NCBI RefSeq assembly: GCF_001895925.1
Contig: NZ_MPPI01000010.1
Coordinates: 62,001-126,000 of the forward strand
Length of the DNA: 64,000 bases
DNA from: Phormidesmis priestleyi ULC007
GTDB taxonomy: Bacteria; Cyanobacteriota; Cyanobacteriia; Leptolyngbyales; Leptolyngbyaceae
Direction of reading: 5' to 3'
Below, piece by piece: positions 51,091 through 60,049 of the stretch (positions within the stretch are counted from its first letter, which is position 1; each line of letters starts with the position of its first letter). The notes below the pieces were generated by a model. The model was not told where the DNA came from. It made no database searches and saw nothing but the letters and a program-made list of their open reading frames with translations. A program made the translations under genes and the position numbers.

Positions 51091-52179
51091 ATGAGCCGAT
51101 CTAATCCAGAAGTTAGTTCTACAGAAACTTTGAAATGTAATGCTGCCAGTACAGTTGGTCGCGGAAAAGTCGTTAATCTAAACACCAAACTTAACTTTTC
51201 TGACTGGAGCGATGAATACGTTGCTTTATCTCTAGGTAATAGCCTTGAACATTATAAAAACTGGGAACAGCCTACTGTAATCGTTTCAGATGGCGCTTAC
51301 GGTGTTCTAGGTTTTGAAGGAGACACATCCGATCACATTAATTTACCCAATTGGTATCAACCTCATATTGAGGAGTGGTCGAAAGCGGCGATGCCGTGTA
51401 CAACACTCTGGTTTTGGAACTCAGAAATTGGCTGGGCTACAGTACATCCAATTTTAGAAAAGTGTGGTTGGCGATATGTTAATTCCAATGTCTGGAATAA
51501 AGGCAAAGGTCACATCGCAGGAAATGTTAACACAGAAAAAATTCGCAGATTCCCAGTTGTTACAGAAGTCTGTGTTCAATATGTAAGAGAAGTTAGGTTT
51601 GACGAACTTCCCTTAAAAACTTGGTTACTGAAAGAATGGAAACGGTCTAGATTGCCGTTACGACGAGCAAACGATGCTTGTGGTGTAATGGATGCCGCCA
51701 CCAGAAAATATTTTGATCAAGGACATTTGTGGTACTTTCCACCCCCAGAAATGTTTGAAAGACTAGTAATTTATGCAAATGAGCATGGTAGCCCTGAAGG
51801 AAAACCTTATTTTTCTATAGATGGCAATCAATCTTTGACAGGGCAAGAATGGAGTAAAATGCGATCGAAGTTTAAATGCCCTCATGGTTTTACTAACGTA
51901 TGGGAACGCCAAGCCTTGCGAGGTGGTGAAAGAGTTAAAACAACCTCTGGAAAAGCATTACATCTTAACCAAAAGCCCCTCGATTTAATGAGCATGATTA
52001 TCGAGTCATCAAGTGATAAATATGATGCAGTCTGGGAACCCTTTGGAGGACTGTTTAGTGCATCTTTGGCAGCCCGGAAACTCAACCGGAAAGCTTACTC
52101 TTGCGAGATTGATCCAGACTATTTCTACTATGGAGTCCAGCGATTTAATCAAGAAGTTCATCAATACTCTCTTCTCTAA
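51091..52179 (+). CDS. DNA methyltransferase of a type II restriction-modification system
   Basis: A 362-residue amino-methyltransferase of the beta type. The catalytic motif near residue 66 reads VSDGAYGVLGF, in place of the common DPPY or SPPY. The C-terminal half has the NQKPLDLM motif and the SAM-binding motif DAVWEPFGGLFSASLAA, then CEIDPDYF. The intervening region holds the probable target recognition part. Base target (N6-A or N4-C) and specificity cannot be assigned. AAGGA lies five bases before the ATG. The end overlaps the tail of the nuclease gene by 35 bases. No full HIP1 site was seen in the gene. Confidence 0.88.
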   Translation: MSRSNPEVSSTETLKCNAASTVGRGKVVNLNTKLNFSDWSDEYVALSLGNSLEHYKNWEQPTVIVSDGAYGVLGFEGDTSDHINLPNWYQPHIEEWSKAAMPCTTLWFWNSEIGWATVHPILEKCGWRYVNSNVWNKGKGHIAGNVNTEKIRRFPVVTEVCVQYVREVRFDELPLKTWLLKEWKRSRLPLRRANDACGVMDAATRKYFDQGHLWYFPPPEMFERLVIYANEHGSPEGKPYFSIDGNQSLTGQEWSKMRSKFKCPHGFTNVWERQALRGGERVKTTSGKALHLNQKPLDLMSMIIESSSDKYDAVWEPFGGLFSASLAARKLNRKAYSCEIDPDYFYYGVQRFNQEVHQYSLL

Positions 52180-53062
52180 CGTCTAAATGCTTCTCTAGAG
52201 ATTGTGTGATTCTGTCTTCTCGGCGGCTTGACAGAAGTTTGTTCCATTGTCCAACTGTCATCCCAGAAACTTCAACATTGTAAACACGTTTCTTGAATTC
52301 CTCAATGCCAGGATGCACGATTCTATCCAACTTCGCAAAGTTAGTGTCTAGTCTATATCTGTAGCATATTAATAACTCCCGTAGAAGGTGCTGATATTCT
52401 CTAGTTGGCTTGTAGATTTTGGCTTCAGCACCCCAAGAATCAACCATTTTTTGCGCCTCTAAAAGCTCATTCACAGAACCTTGAAACTTGTAGCCACTCG
52501 TGTTTGTTTGCTGTAGATTTGCTGTTCTTTGGGTTGTATCTTCTGGTTCTAAAACAAGATAGCCGGGCGGATTGTGGTAATGAGTATCTCTAGCCAGAGC
52601 TACTGACAAGCCGGATACGACGCACACATCTAAAATGCGAGGCTTCCCATAAATAATTTTCTCAGGTAGCCATGCCAACATCACAACGTGAGTTTGATCA
52701 AACTGAAAGTGATTCTGGCTATCTTTGAATCGCGCAGTTATCTCTGTCGCCAACGGAAACCATGCTTTAATTTCTAACCCTGGTGTTGGTTGAATATTTC
52801 CCACGAAAATAGTGTCTGGGAATCCCGGATCTTGCCTCTCCCACGTTCCAAATTCAGCAAAATCATTCTGCTTATTTAAGAACTCAACAGTGTTAAATTC
52901 GATTAAGTTTCCTAGTAACGGCGAAAGCTTCGAGATTACTTTAGCTAAATTGACTGCTGCATTTACAGTCACGGGTTTAGATACGTCTAAAACATCAAAT
53001 GTGTGTCCTGCTAAATCGTCTAAATATTGAGAGGCTAATCTGATGACATCTGATGTGTTCAC
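52145..53062 (-). CDS. type II restriction endonuclease, PD-(D/E)xK fold
   Basis: A 305-residue protein next to a methyltransferase gene. A PD...E-x-K pattern is visible: FPDTIFVG (Pro82-Asp83), then GLEIKAW (Glu97, Lys99), the metal-binding core of restriction nucleases. I do not recognise the specificity family. Its start overlaps the controller gene stop by four bases (ATGA type), so the two are translated from one mRNA. Its 3' end overlaps the methyltransferase 3' end. Identity as the nuclease rests on context and this motif. Confidence 0.8.
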   Translation of the reverse strand: MNTSDVIRLASQYLDDLAGHTFDVLDVSKPVTVNAAVNLAKVISKLSPLLGNLIEFNTVEFLNKQNDFAEFGTWERQDPGFPDTIFVGNIQPTPGLEIKAWFPLATEITARFKDSQNHFQFDQTHVVMLAWLPEKIIYGKPRILDVCVVSGLSVALARDTHYHNPPGYLVLEPEDTTQRTANLQQTNTSGYKFQGSVNELLEAQKMVDSWGAEAKIYKPTREYQHLLRELLICYRYRLDTNFAKLDRIVHPGIEEFKKRVYNVEVSGMTVGQWNKLLSSRREDRITQSLEKHLDVREESIDELLD

Positions 53063-53322
53063 GGTTTTTCCTCACAAGATGCCTCAGCTATTTGTTGTTC
53101 AACCTTCCTAATAAGGGTGCAAGGGTCTATGCCAATGATTCGAGTAACTACGAGAAACTCGACGACATCTAAACGTCGCTCACCATTCTCATATTTAGCA
53201 ACGAAAGATTGAGGTTTTTGAAGAGATTTAGCGAGAGACTCCTGAGTGAGTTGTGCTTCTTTTCGAGCCGCAATCAGACAACGTCGGAATATATCGTACT
53301 CATAGCTGGAGGTAAATTTCAT
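53059..53322 (-). CDS. XRE-family controller protein of the restriction system
   Basis: An 87-residue helix-turn-helix protein, the size of the C proteins that time restriction enzyme expression. The HTH is QLTQESLAKSLQKPQSFVAKYENGERRLDVVEF, at about residues 22-53. It precedes and overlaps the nuclease gene by four bases, the classic C-R order. Two dyads lie 43-73 bases before its start and a third near the methyltransferase start. It most likely represses at high concentration and activates C-R transcription. Confidence 0.85.
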   Translation of the reverse strand: MKFTSSYEYDIFRRCLIAARKEAQLTQESLAKSLQKPQSFVAKYENGERRLDVVEFLVVTRIIGIDPCTLIRKVEQQIAEASCEEKP

Positions 53323-53364
53323 CGTGCTTTGAATTCAGCACTACGGATATACCAGGTACGATAA

Positions 53365-53379
53365 ACCTATTTTAGGATT
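53365..53379. promoter_or_regulatory. C-box-like operator 1 of the controller gene
   Basis: AACCTATTTTAGGAT is, reversed, 14/15 identical to the palindrome core upstream of the methyltransferase gene. It lies 43 bases before the controller start on the minus strand. Confidence 0.7.
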
Positions 53380-53380
53380 A

Positions 53381-53395
53381 TCCCAAAACTGGATG
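53381..53395. promoter_or_regulatory. C-box-like operator 2 of the controller gene
   Basis: ATCCCAAAACTGGAT matches the consensus ATCCTAAAATAGGAT at 12 of 15 positions. Its centre is 16 bases from that of operator 1. Tandem sites of unequal match are typical of C-protein control regions. Confidence 0.6.
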
Positions 53396-53491
53396 ATAAC
53401 CGTGGTCAACTAAGCTGTTGTGCCCTATGAGAAGGCAAAGCATTCGAGAGAGAACGGACGCTGAATGCTTTGCCCAATTGTTGGGTTGACC

Positions 53492-54727
53492 CTACGCCTT
53501 GAATTTTTCGGTAATGCGCTTCATGGCGTCGTTAACGTTGTCGCGGCTGTTAAACGCCGAGATGCGAAAATAACCTTCCCCGGCGGCACCAAACCCAGAG
53601 CCAGGGGTGCCAACGACATGAGCGGTGTGCAGCAGCTTATCAAAGAAATCCCAGCTTGATAGCTCGTTGGGCGTTTTTAGCCAAACATAGGGCGCGTTGA
53701 TTCCTCCGTAGACTGCAATTCCGGCGATCGTCAATTGGTCACGAATGATGGCGGCGTTCTCCATATAAAAGTTGACCAATGCCTTGATTTGCGCTTGCCC
53801 TACTTCAGAGTAGACGGCTTCGGCTCCGCGCTGCACAATATAGGACACGCCATTAAATTTGGTTGATTGGCGACGGTTCCACAGCTTCCAGAGTTCGACA
53901 TCAGAGCCATCGGCAGCTTTTGCGGTCAAAGTTTTGGGCACCACCGTCAAGGCGCATCGAGTGCCCGTAAAGCCCGCATTTTTGGAAAACGATCGGAACT
54001 CGATCGCACAATTTCTTGCCCCTTCAATCTCATAGATCGAGTGAGGCAGCTCAGGGTCACTAATAAACGCTTCGTAGGCAGCATCAAAGAAAATAATGGA
54101 GCCGTGAGCGTTGGCATAATCAACCCACGCTTTGAGATGCTCTTTCGTCGCAGTGGCTCCCGTGGGATTATTGGGAAAGCAGAGATAAATTAAATCCACC
54201 TTTTGCGAAGGAATCTGGGCGGTGAAGTTATTTTCTGCGGTGATTGGCAGATAGACAAACCCTTCATATTCACCCTTCTCGTTCGCTTCGCCCGTGTGAC
54301 CTGCCATCACATTAGTATCGACATAGACGGGATAGACGGGATCGGTGACAGCGATCGTATTACTGTCGCCAAAAATATCGAGAATGTTGCCCGAATCGCA
54401 CTTAGACCCATCGGACACAAAAATTTCAGACGCATCAATGTCGCAGCCGCGAGCCTGAAAATCGTGAGCGGCAATTTTTTCGCGCAACCACTCATAGCCT
54501 TGCTCAGGGCCGTAGCCTTTAAAAAGCGAACGATCGCCCATATCTTCGACAGCTTTGATCATGGCAGCGCGACAAGCTTCGGGCAACGGCTCGGTCACAT
54601 CGCCAATGCCTAGACGAATAATCTTCGCAGCAGGATTTTCGTCAGCAAAAGCATTGACTCGCCGCGCAATTTCGGGAAACAAGTAGCCTGCTTTGAGTTT
54701 TAGATAGTTGTCGTTAATGGTTGCCAT
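53492..54727 (-). CDS. dapL: LL-diaminopimelate aminotransferase
   Basis: A 411-residue PLP enzyme converting tetrahydrodipicolinate to LL-diaminopimelate for lysine and cell wall, as in plants and cyanobacteria. The ATG at 54727 yields [23 protein letters not shown], the family start; a longer frame to 54799 is rejected. The PLP Lys lies in [13 protein letters not shown] (near residue 270) and the cofactor pocket in FPNNPTGA. The usual C-terminal FRISAFN is present. It lies 169 bases beyond the controller gene and is probably an independent core gene. Confidence 0.95.
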   Translation of the reverse strand: MATINDNYLKLKAGYLFPEIARRVNAFADENPAAKIIRLGIGDVTEPLPEACRAAMIKAVEDMGDRSLFKGYGPEQGYEWLREKIAAHDFQARGCDIDASEIFVSDGSKCDSGNILDIFGDSNTIAVTDPVYPVYVDTNVMAGHTGEANEKGEYEGFVYLPITAENNFTAQIPSQKVDLIYLCFPNNPTGATATKEHLKAWVDYANAHGSIIFFDAAYEAFISDPELPHSIYEIEGARNCAIEFRSFSKNAGFTGTRCALTVVPKTLTAKAADGSDVELWKLWNRRQSTKFNGVSYIVQRGAEAVYSEVGQAQIKALVNFYMENAAIIRDQLTIAGIAVYGGINAPYVWLKTPNELSSWDFFDKLLHTAHVVGTPGSGFGAAGEGYFRISAFNSRDNVNDAMKRITEKFKA

Positions 54728-55100
54728 AGTCGGTGATAGAAAGGAGGTTTGAATCCCATTATTCCGCAGACAGACAACAGGGGCGAAATGGATCGCCAAT
54801 TTAACGTCAGTTCGATGTGTTCTTTCGCTCCGTTCTTCAGCGCTTCAGCCCTAAATCCCCAAAATTGGGGGATTTAGGGGGCAGCCCGGATTTGCAACCG
54901 TGGCAAAAAGCTTCATCGAATTCACGTCAATTTAAAGTGATCGTATTGCTCAAGCAACGAAGCGTTTTTACGCCTTTGTGGAGGTGCCTAATTGCCAAGA
55001 AACCACTCACAATTGCAGTAGTCTCTAGCTGGAACGATCGTGAATCCGCGCTCCAACTACTGCCAGGTTGGTAAGTATGGGGAAATAAAAGGAAACTCTA
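54728..55100. other. intergenic region dapL/cheB-like gene
   Basis: About 370 bases. The left half holds a palindromic repeat (54849-54880). A reading frame at 54817-55074 has no family resemblance. No convincing promoter was identified. Confidence 0.45.
54849..54880. repeat. palindromic cyanobacterial repeat
   Basis: A 12-bp perfect stem (CCCTAAATCCCC with GGGGATTTAGGG) around a seven-base loop. It resembles the CCCTAAATCCCC-type repeats spread through many cyanobacterial genomes. Only one copy is in this window. Confidence 0.5.
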
Positions 55101-56186
55101 ATGTCAGATGCTCAATCAACTTATGTCAAAAATTTTAAGATTATTGTCATAGGAGCCTCAGCGGGTGGGGTCGAGGCGTTGACTCAACTGGTTCACTTGC
55201 TGCCTCCTGATTTAGCGGCGGCTGTTTTGATCGTGCTGCACTTTCCAAGCTATGGCACGAGTGTGCTTCCCGATATTCTCAGTCGAGCCGGGTCACTTCC
55301 GGCAAAACACCCCAAAGATGGCGAGGCGCTGCAAGCAGGACAAATTTATGTGGCACCGCCTGACTATCACCTAATGGTTGAGACAGGGCGGGTTTGTTTG
55401 AGCCGCACTCCTAAAGAAAATGGGCATCGACCCGCGATCGACCCGCTCTTTCGCAGTGCGGCCATGACTTATCAACAGCAAGTGATTGGGGTGATTCTCA
55501 CGGGGCTGTTAGACGATGGCACCGCAGGTCTAGCAATGGTCAAACAAAAAGGCGGACTTACCATTGTTCAAGACCCAGAAGAAGCCTTATTTAATGGAAT
55601 GCCGACCAGCGCGATCGCCAATGTCGCGGTTGATTATGTATTGCCAGTGAGTAAAATTGCAGGGGTGTTAGCCCGATCGCAACCCTCGATCGGGAATGGA
55701 TCTATCGCTGATCAACGCGATCCCGAACTAGAAATTATTCAGCAAGATAAAGCGGCGGCAGAGCGAGGAGAGCCACAAAAAGAGCCGTCGGTTTTTACCT
55801 GCCCATCGTGTGGGGGTGTCATGTGGGAGCTAAACAGCGATGGGTTAATGCGCTATCGCTGTCATGTAGGTCACGTCTATTCGGTAGATAGTTTGGCAGT
55901 AGAGCAGTCTGATGCGGTTGAAAGTGCTTTATGGACAGCCGCCCGTGCGCTTGAAGAACGAGCGAGTTTGGCGAGGCGATTGGCTAACCAAGCACGTGCT
56001 AATAATCGATCTCTCTCTGCTGCTCAATTTATGCAGCGAGCAGATGAAGCGGCTCGACACGCGGAAATGATTCGTCACATCATCGAAATTGATAACGTCA
56101 AGATTGCCTTTAAGCCAGATAATCTAGCCCCGATCGAGTCACCTCAATCAACCGCATCACCTCAACAATCGGCGATCGAACAGTGA
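55101..56186 (+). CDS. CheB-like protein-glutamate methylesterase with zinc ribbon
   Basis: A 361-residue stand-alone CheB catalytic domain without a receiver. The Ser of IGASAGG (about residue 20), the His of LHFPSYG and the Asp of GLLDDGTAGL form the usual triad. After the domain ends near 195, a C-terminal region has CPSCGGVMW...YRCHVGHVYS, a Cys4-like zinc ribbon (about 234-262), then a helical tail. It lies far from the chemotaxis cluster and has no cheR beside it. Its partner protein is unknown. Confidence 0.85.
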   Translation: MSDAQSTYVKNFKIIVIGASAGGVEALTQLVHLLPPDLAAAVLIVLHFPSYGTSVLPDILSRAGSLPAKHPKDGEALQAGQIYVAPPDYHLMVETGRVCLSRTPKENGHRPAIDPLFRSAAMTYQQQVIGVILTGLLDDGTAGLAMVKQKGGLTIVQDPEEALFNGMPTSAIANVAVDYVLPVSKIAGVLARSQPSIGNGSIADQRDPELEIIQQDKAAAERGEPQKEPSVFTCPSCGGVMWELNSDGLMRYRCHVGHVYSVDSLAVEQSDAVESALWTAARALEERASLARRLANQARANNRSLSAAQFMQRADEAARHAEMIRHIIEIDNVKIAFKPDNLAPIESPQSTASPQQSAIEQ

Positions 56187-56421
56187 TTGAGTGATACGGC
56201 AATCCGATTAGAGTGGTGCAAAAATAGCCTTCGGATTGAGATCTAGAAGCCTGTCGAATCAGTGAGGTGTGACTAACTTCTCCAACATACTGAAATTTAT
56301 AGCGGACAAAGTTGTCTGTTGATACTTAGAATCTACCCTTGACTGTCATAGTAGTAATTGCTCTATCGTTCTATCGAGAGCAGATATCTGATATCGTGAC
56401 AAAAAGCCACGGGGGGGAGCA

Positions 56422-57219
56422 GTGGAGTACTCGGATTCATCAACACAGGCAGAGCAACTCAAAACCATCGGGTCAAAGCTGAGTCATGAACGCGAGGCGC
56501 GATCGGTGGCTCTAGAAACAGTTGCAACAAAAACCTATATCCCGCTGCGTCTGTTAAGCGCGATCGAAGCAGGACGACTCGATCTATTACCAGAACCAGT
56601 TTTTATTCAGGGGTTTATTCGTCGCTATGCTGACACGCTGGGCTTAGATGGAACTGCCTTGTCAAAAGAATTTGCGATCGAGTCGCCCGTGCCGATCTAT
56701 GAGGCAGAGCCGCCAGAACTCGAATCTACCGAAACTTTACCCCCCTCGTTTGAGCCTCCTCCCTGGCTCTATGTTCTGGGAGGCGCGATCGGGTTGGGCG
56801 CGCTAGGGCTGATTATCGCTAGCCTGATTAATCATTCTAAACCCGCTACACCACCAACTCCCAAGCCTGTGAGCGCTAACAGCACAGCCCCGCAAAAAGG
56901 GCCGTCAAAAGTAGCTGTAACGTCGCCTAGCTCGTCATCGGCACCAAGTCCTGGCGCTTCGCCTGTGGCAACCGGCCCCGTTGCGGTCAAGCTGGATGCA
57001 ACCGAGGAAAGCTGGGTCGAAGTGGTGGTAGATGGCAAAGTTGCGTTTGATGGCACCTTGCCAAAGGGCACTCAAAAAACCTGGGGCGGACAAAAGCAAG
57101 TCGTGATTAGCTTAGGCAACGCAGGCGGCGTTTTGGTGTCTTATAACAACGGGGCAGCCAAATCTTTAGGAGCAACGGGCGATGTCGTGCAAAACGTGAA
57201 ATTTCCACCGACTCCATAG
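56422..57219 (+). CDS. RodZ-like helix-turn-helix membrane protein
   Basis: A 265-residue cytoskeleton-type protein. An N-terminal Cro/RodZ-like HTH (about residues 15-80, LSHEREARSVALETVATKTYIPLRLLSAIE) is followed by one membrane helix (about 113-135). A Pro/Ser/Thr-rich linker then leads to a beta-rich C-terminal DUF4115 domain (about 185-262, EESWVEVVVDGKVAFDGTL). The order matches RodZ, which links MreB to the cell wall. The GTG start follows GGGGGGAG by five bases. A true rodZ identity is likely but not proven. Confidence 0.82.
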   Translation: MEYSDSSTQAEQLKTIGSKLSHEREARSVALETVATKTYIPLRLLSAIEAGRLDLLPEPVFIQGFIRRYADTLGLDGTALSKEFAIESPVPIYEAEPPELESTETLPPSFEPPPWLYVLGGAIGLGALGLIIASLINHSKPATPPTPKPVSANSTAPQKGPSKVAVTSPSSSSAPSPGASPVATGPVAVKLDATEESWVEVVVDGKVAFDGTLPKGTQKTWGGQKQVVISLGNAGGVLVSYNNGAAKSLGATGDVVQNVKFPPTP

Positions 57220-57274
57220 GCTGACCGAAGTTTGACGCGTCCATAATGAGAATAGAACTTTACATTGCTTCATC

Positions 57275-58789
57275 ATGGCGCGAGATCTAAGAGGATTCAT
57301 CAAACAGCTTGAGCAACGGGGGCAATTGCGCCGAGTTAGCGCCCCTGTTGACTCAGATCTAGAGATCGCTGAGATCGCCAATCGGATGTTGCAGCGTGGC
57401 GGCCCTGGCTTGCTGTTTGAGAATGTCAAAGGCTCTCCCTACCCCGTCGCGATCAACCTCTTAGGAACCGTCGAGCGAGTTTGCTGGGCAATGAATATGG
57501 AGTCTCCGCAAGAATTGGAGACGCTAGGCAAAAAGTTGGCGTTGCTCTATCAACCCAGACCGCCCAAAAAAGTCTCTCAAGCGATCGACCTGGGCAAAGT
57601 TTTGTTTGATGTCTTGCGGGCAAAACCCGATCGAGATCTCTTTCCGCCCTGTCAGCAAGTGGTGGTTAAAGGCGATGACGTAGACCTGACGACGCTGCCG
57701 ATGCTGCGTGTCTATCCTGGCGATGCGGGTAAGGTGATGACCCTGGGATTGATGATCACCAAAGATCCCGAAACCAAAATCCCAAATGTGGGCGTATATC
57801 GCTTGCAGTTGCAGTCTAAAAACACGATGACAGTGCAATGGCTCTCGGTGCGTGGGCCGACTCGACATTTGAGAAAAGCGGCGGCGATGGGACAGGATCT
57901 AGAAGTGGCGATCGCGATCGGAGTCGATCCGCTCGTGATTTTGGCAGCCGCGACTCCCGTTCCGGTCGATCTCTCTGAGTGGCTATTTGCCGGACTCTAT
58001 AGCGGGTCGGGCATTCATCTAGCCAAGTGCAAAACCGTTGATTTAGAAGTGCCTGCCACCTCCGAAATCGTGTTAGAAGGCACTGTCACACCAGGAGAAG
58101 TCGGAGTAGATGGCCCGGCAGGCGATCACATGGGCTATTACGGCGGTGTGAACGAGAAAGCGCCGCTGTTTCGATTTCACTGCATGACTCATCGTAAAGA
58201 TCCGATTTATCTGACGACGTTTAGCGGTCGTCCGCCCAAAGAAGATGCGATGATGGCACTCGCACTCAATCGCGTCTACACGCCCATTCTCAGACAGCAG
58301 GTGCCCGAAATTGTTGATTTCTTTTTGCCAATGGAGGCATTAAGTTATAAGGCAGCCGTGATCTCGATCGACAAAGTTTATCCCGGTCACGCCCGACGAG
58401 CCGCGTTAGCATTTTGGAGCGCACTGCCGCAGTTTAGCTACACAAAATTTGTGATTGTGGTTGATAAAGACATCAACATTCGTGATCCAAGAGCGGTAGT
58501 TTGGGCAATCACTTCAAAAGTTGACCCCGCTAGAGATGTCTTCATCCTGCCAGATAACCCGTTCGACTCACTGGATTTTGCGACCGAAAAGCCTGGTTTG
58601 GGCAGCAAGATGGGCATTGATGCGACAACGAAACTGTATCCAGAAACCGATCGCCCGTGGGCTGCGCCGTTGGTGTCTGACCCTGATGTAGCGGCAATGG
58701 TCGATCGCCGCTGGGCGCAATATGGGCTGGCAGATTTAGAGCTTGGCGAAGTCGATCCAAATCTCTTTGGTTATGACATGAAAGTCTAG
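57275..58789 (+). CDS. UbiD family decarboxylase
   Basis: A 504-residue prenylated-FMN-dependent decarboxylase of the UbiD family. It opens with DLRGFIKQLEQRGQLRRV and has the conserved segment EVGVDGPAGDHMGYYGGVNE near residue 275. In cyanobacteria the member of this length is thought to act on 4-hydroxy-3-polyprenylbenzoate in plastoquinone synthesis. A different substrate cannot be excluded. It starts 55 bases after the RodZ-like gene. Confidence 0.9.
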   Translation: MARDLRGFIKQLEQRGQLRRVSAPVDSDLEIAEIANRMLQRGGPGLLFENVKGSPYPVAINLLGTVERVCWAMNMESPQELETLGKKLALLYQPRPPKKVSQAIDLGKVLFDVLRAKPDRDLFPPCQQVVVKGDDVDLTTLPMLRVYPGDAGKVMTLGLMITKDPETKIPNVGVYRLQLQSKNTMTVQWLSVRGPTRHLRKAAAMGQDLEVAIAIGVDPLVILAAATPVPVDLSEWLFAGLYSGSGIHLAKCKTVDLEVPATSEIVLEGTVTPGEVGVDGPAGDHMGYYGGVNEKAPLFRFHCMTHRKDPIYLTTFSGRPPKEDAMMALALNRVYTPILRQQVPEIVDFFLPMEALSYKAAVISIDKVYPGHARRAALAFWSALPQFSYTKFVIVVDKDINIRDPRAVVWAITSKVDPARDVFILPDNPFDSLDFATEKPGLGSKMGIDATTKLYPETDRPWAAPLVSDPDVAAMVDRRWAQYGLADLELGEVDPNLFGYDMKV

Positions 58790-58986
58790 AGTCGGGTATT
58801 CCCCCAATGAGTCGTAGTTTCACCCGATCGGATGATTACCCTTTTTTCTTGAAAAACTGTATGATTGGATACAGAAGGAAAAACGTTCATCCCCTCTCGC
58901 AAATCAGAGGAGACGGAAGTAAGGGATATTCCTGAAGGAACGCGCTTCTCTTCACCCAACAAAACAAATTTTTGGAGAAGCGACCC

Positions 58987-59430
58987 ATGAAACTGATTTA
59001 TCGTGGCAATACCTACGACTACGACCCAACCCAATTTAGACCCGACAATGCTGGACGACCTGTCAAGTCTGCGCCGCGGCTTCAAGCACCCTACACATTG
59101 ATGTATCGCGGAGAGACCTATCACGTCGATCCGACTGTTCCCCAAACTCAATCATCTCTACCCAGAGCCTATGATTTGATCTATCGTGGGTCAACTTATC
59201 ACGTCGATCGTGATGCTCAAGGCAATCTGACCGCCTTGACGCAATCGGCAAATGCACCTCGATCGAAGGCCATTTCTGCAAGAGTGTCTCAGCGAGAAGT
59301 GAGTCAATTGCATCAGGCAAACCTGTTAAGCAATCTGCAACGTCGCTTGCAGTCCGCTCAAGAGCGGGGCGATCAATCGTTGCTTGATTTGTTAGAAGCA
59401 GAGCGCAAGCAAATCACGACGGGACATTAA
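58987..59430 (+). CDS. DUF4278 protein with three repeats
   Basis: A 147-residue protein. The ATG at 58987 follows GGAG (58974-58977) at good distance. The N-terminal two-thirds hold three copies of a short module: LIYRGNTYDYDP at the start, LMYRGETYHVDPT at about 38, LIYRGSTYHVDRD at about 63. The last 55 residues are helical. The module is that of DUF4278, common in cyanobacteria; its function is unknown. A terminator follows. Confidence 0.82.
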   Translation: MKLIYRGNTYDYDPTQFRPDNAGRPVKSAPRLQAPYTLMYRGETYHVDPTVPQTQSSLPRAYDLIYRGSTYHVDRDAQGNLTALTQSANAPRSKAISARVSQREVSQLHQANLLSNLQRRLQSAQERGDQSLLDLLEAERKQITTGH

Positions 59431-59452
59431 TCCGATATAGAGTTGTCCTCAT

Positions 59453-59496
59453 AAAAACGTAGGAGCTTTCTGTGGAGAGTTCTTACGTTTTTTGTT
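59453..59496 (+). terminator. terminator after the DUF4278 gene
   Basis: AAAAACGTA pairs with TACGTTTTT through an imperfect stem (left arm near 59454-59465, right arm near 59482-59495), followed by a T run. Confidence 0.55.
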
Positions 59497-59517
59497 AGTG
59501 AACTAGATTGTGAATGA

Positions 59518-59988
59518 TTAGCCAACTCGATGTTCAACAATCAGCATCACTCCTTGAAACACTCCCTCGATCGAGAACGATTGAGTCGTGCGGATGCGCT
59601 GATTGGGTTGGACTAAGTTAATCGTTTCAGTCGCCAAAATTTTGCCCGTTGCTTTGTCGCAAATGTCAAAGACCAGCAGATGATCGGCGACTTCTTGCGC
59701 GATCATTGAGTAGTTAGAAAAAGGCGGGTCGGAGCTTTCGATCGTGACTCTGCCCGTTCCAGTCACTCGACCCACAAAATTCTGAGTGACTTTCTTACCA
59801 TCAGGAAATTCGTGTTCGTTGGTTTGAATCCATTGATTGTCGATAATCTGCTGCGTTAATAAGCCCGTAAATCGCGTTGTTTCTTGGGCGTTGTGATCGA
59901 TTCTGATCCAATCACCTTGCCAAACGCCTACGTGCTTTGGAAAGACGGCAAAATCTTTTAATTGGGGTTGACTATTGATCGATTCCAT
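59518..59988 (-). CDS. DUF3598-like lipocalin-fold protein
   Basis: A 156-residue beta-rich soluble protein with a PKHVGVWQGDWIRID start and NFVGRVTGTGRVTIES. This pattern resembles cyanobacterial DUF3598 or CpcS-like calycin proteins, which can bind small hydrophobic ligands. The match is by general resemblance and a ligand is not known. It lies 61 bases downstream of the sepF-like gene on the same strand. Confidence 0.55.
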   Translation of the reverse strand: MESINSQPQLKDFAVFPKHVGVWQGDWIRIDHNAQETTRFTGLLTQQIIDNQWIQTNEHEFPDGKKVTQNFVGRVTGTGRVTIESSDPPFSNYSMIAQEVADHLLVFDICDKATGKILATETINLVQPNQRIRTTQSFSIEGVFQGVMLIVEHRVG

Positions 59989-60049
59989 ACGCTAAAGTTC
60001 ACAAACCCATTAATTGACAGGAAAGCAGCATTTATTTTGCTCGATCGCA

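Noticed and set aside
54817-55074. An 85-codon frame before the CheB-like gene
   Set aside because: It runs through a palindromic repeat and resembles no protein family.
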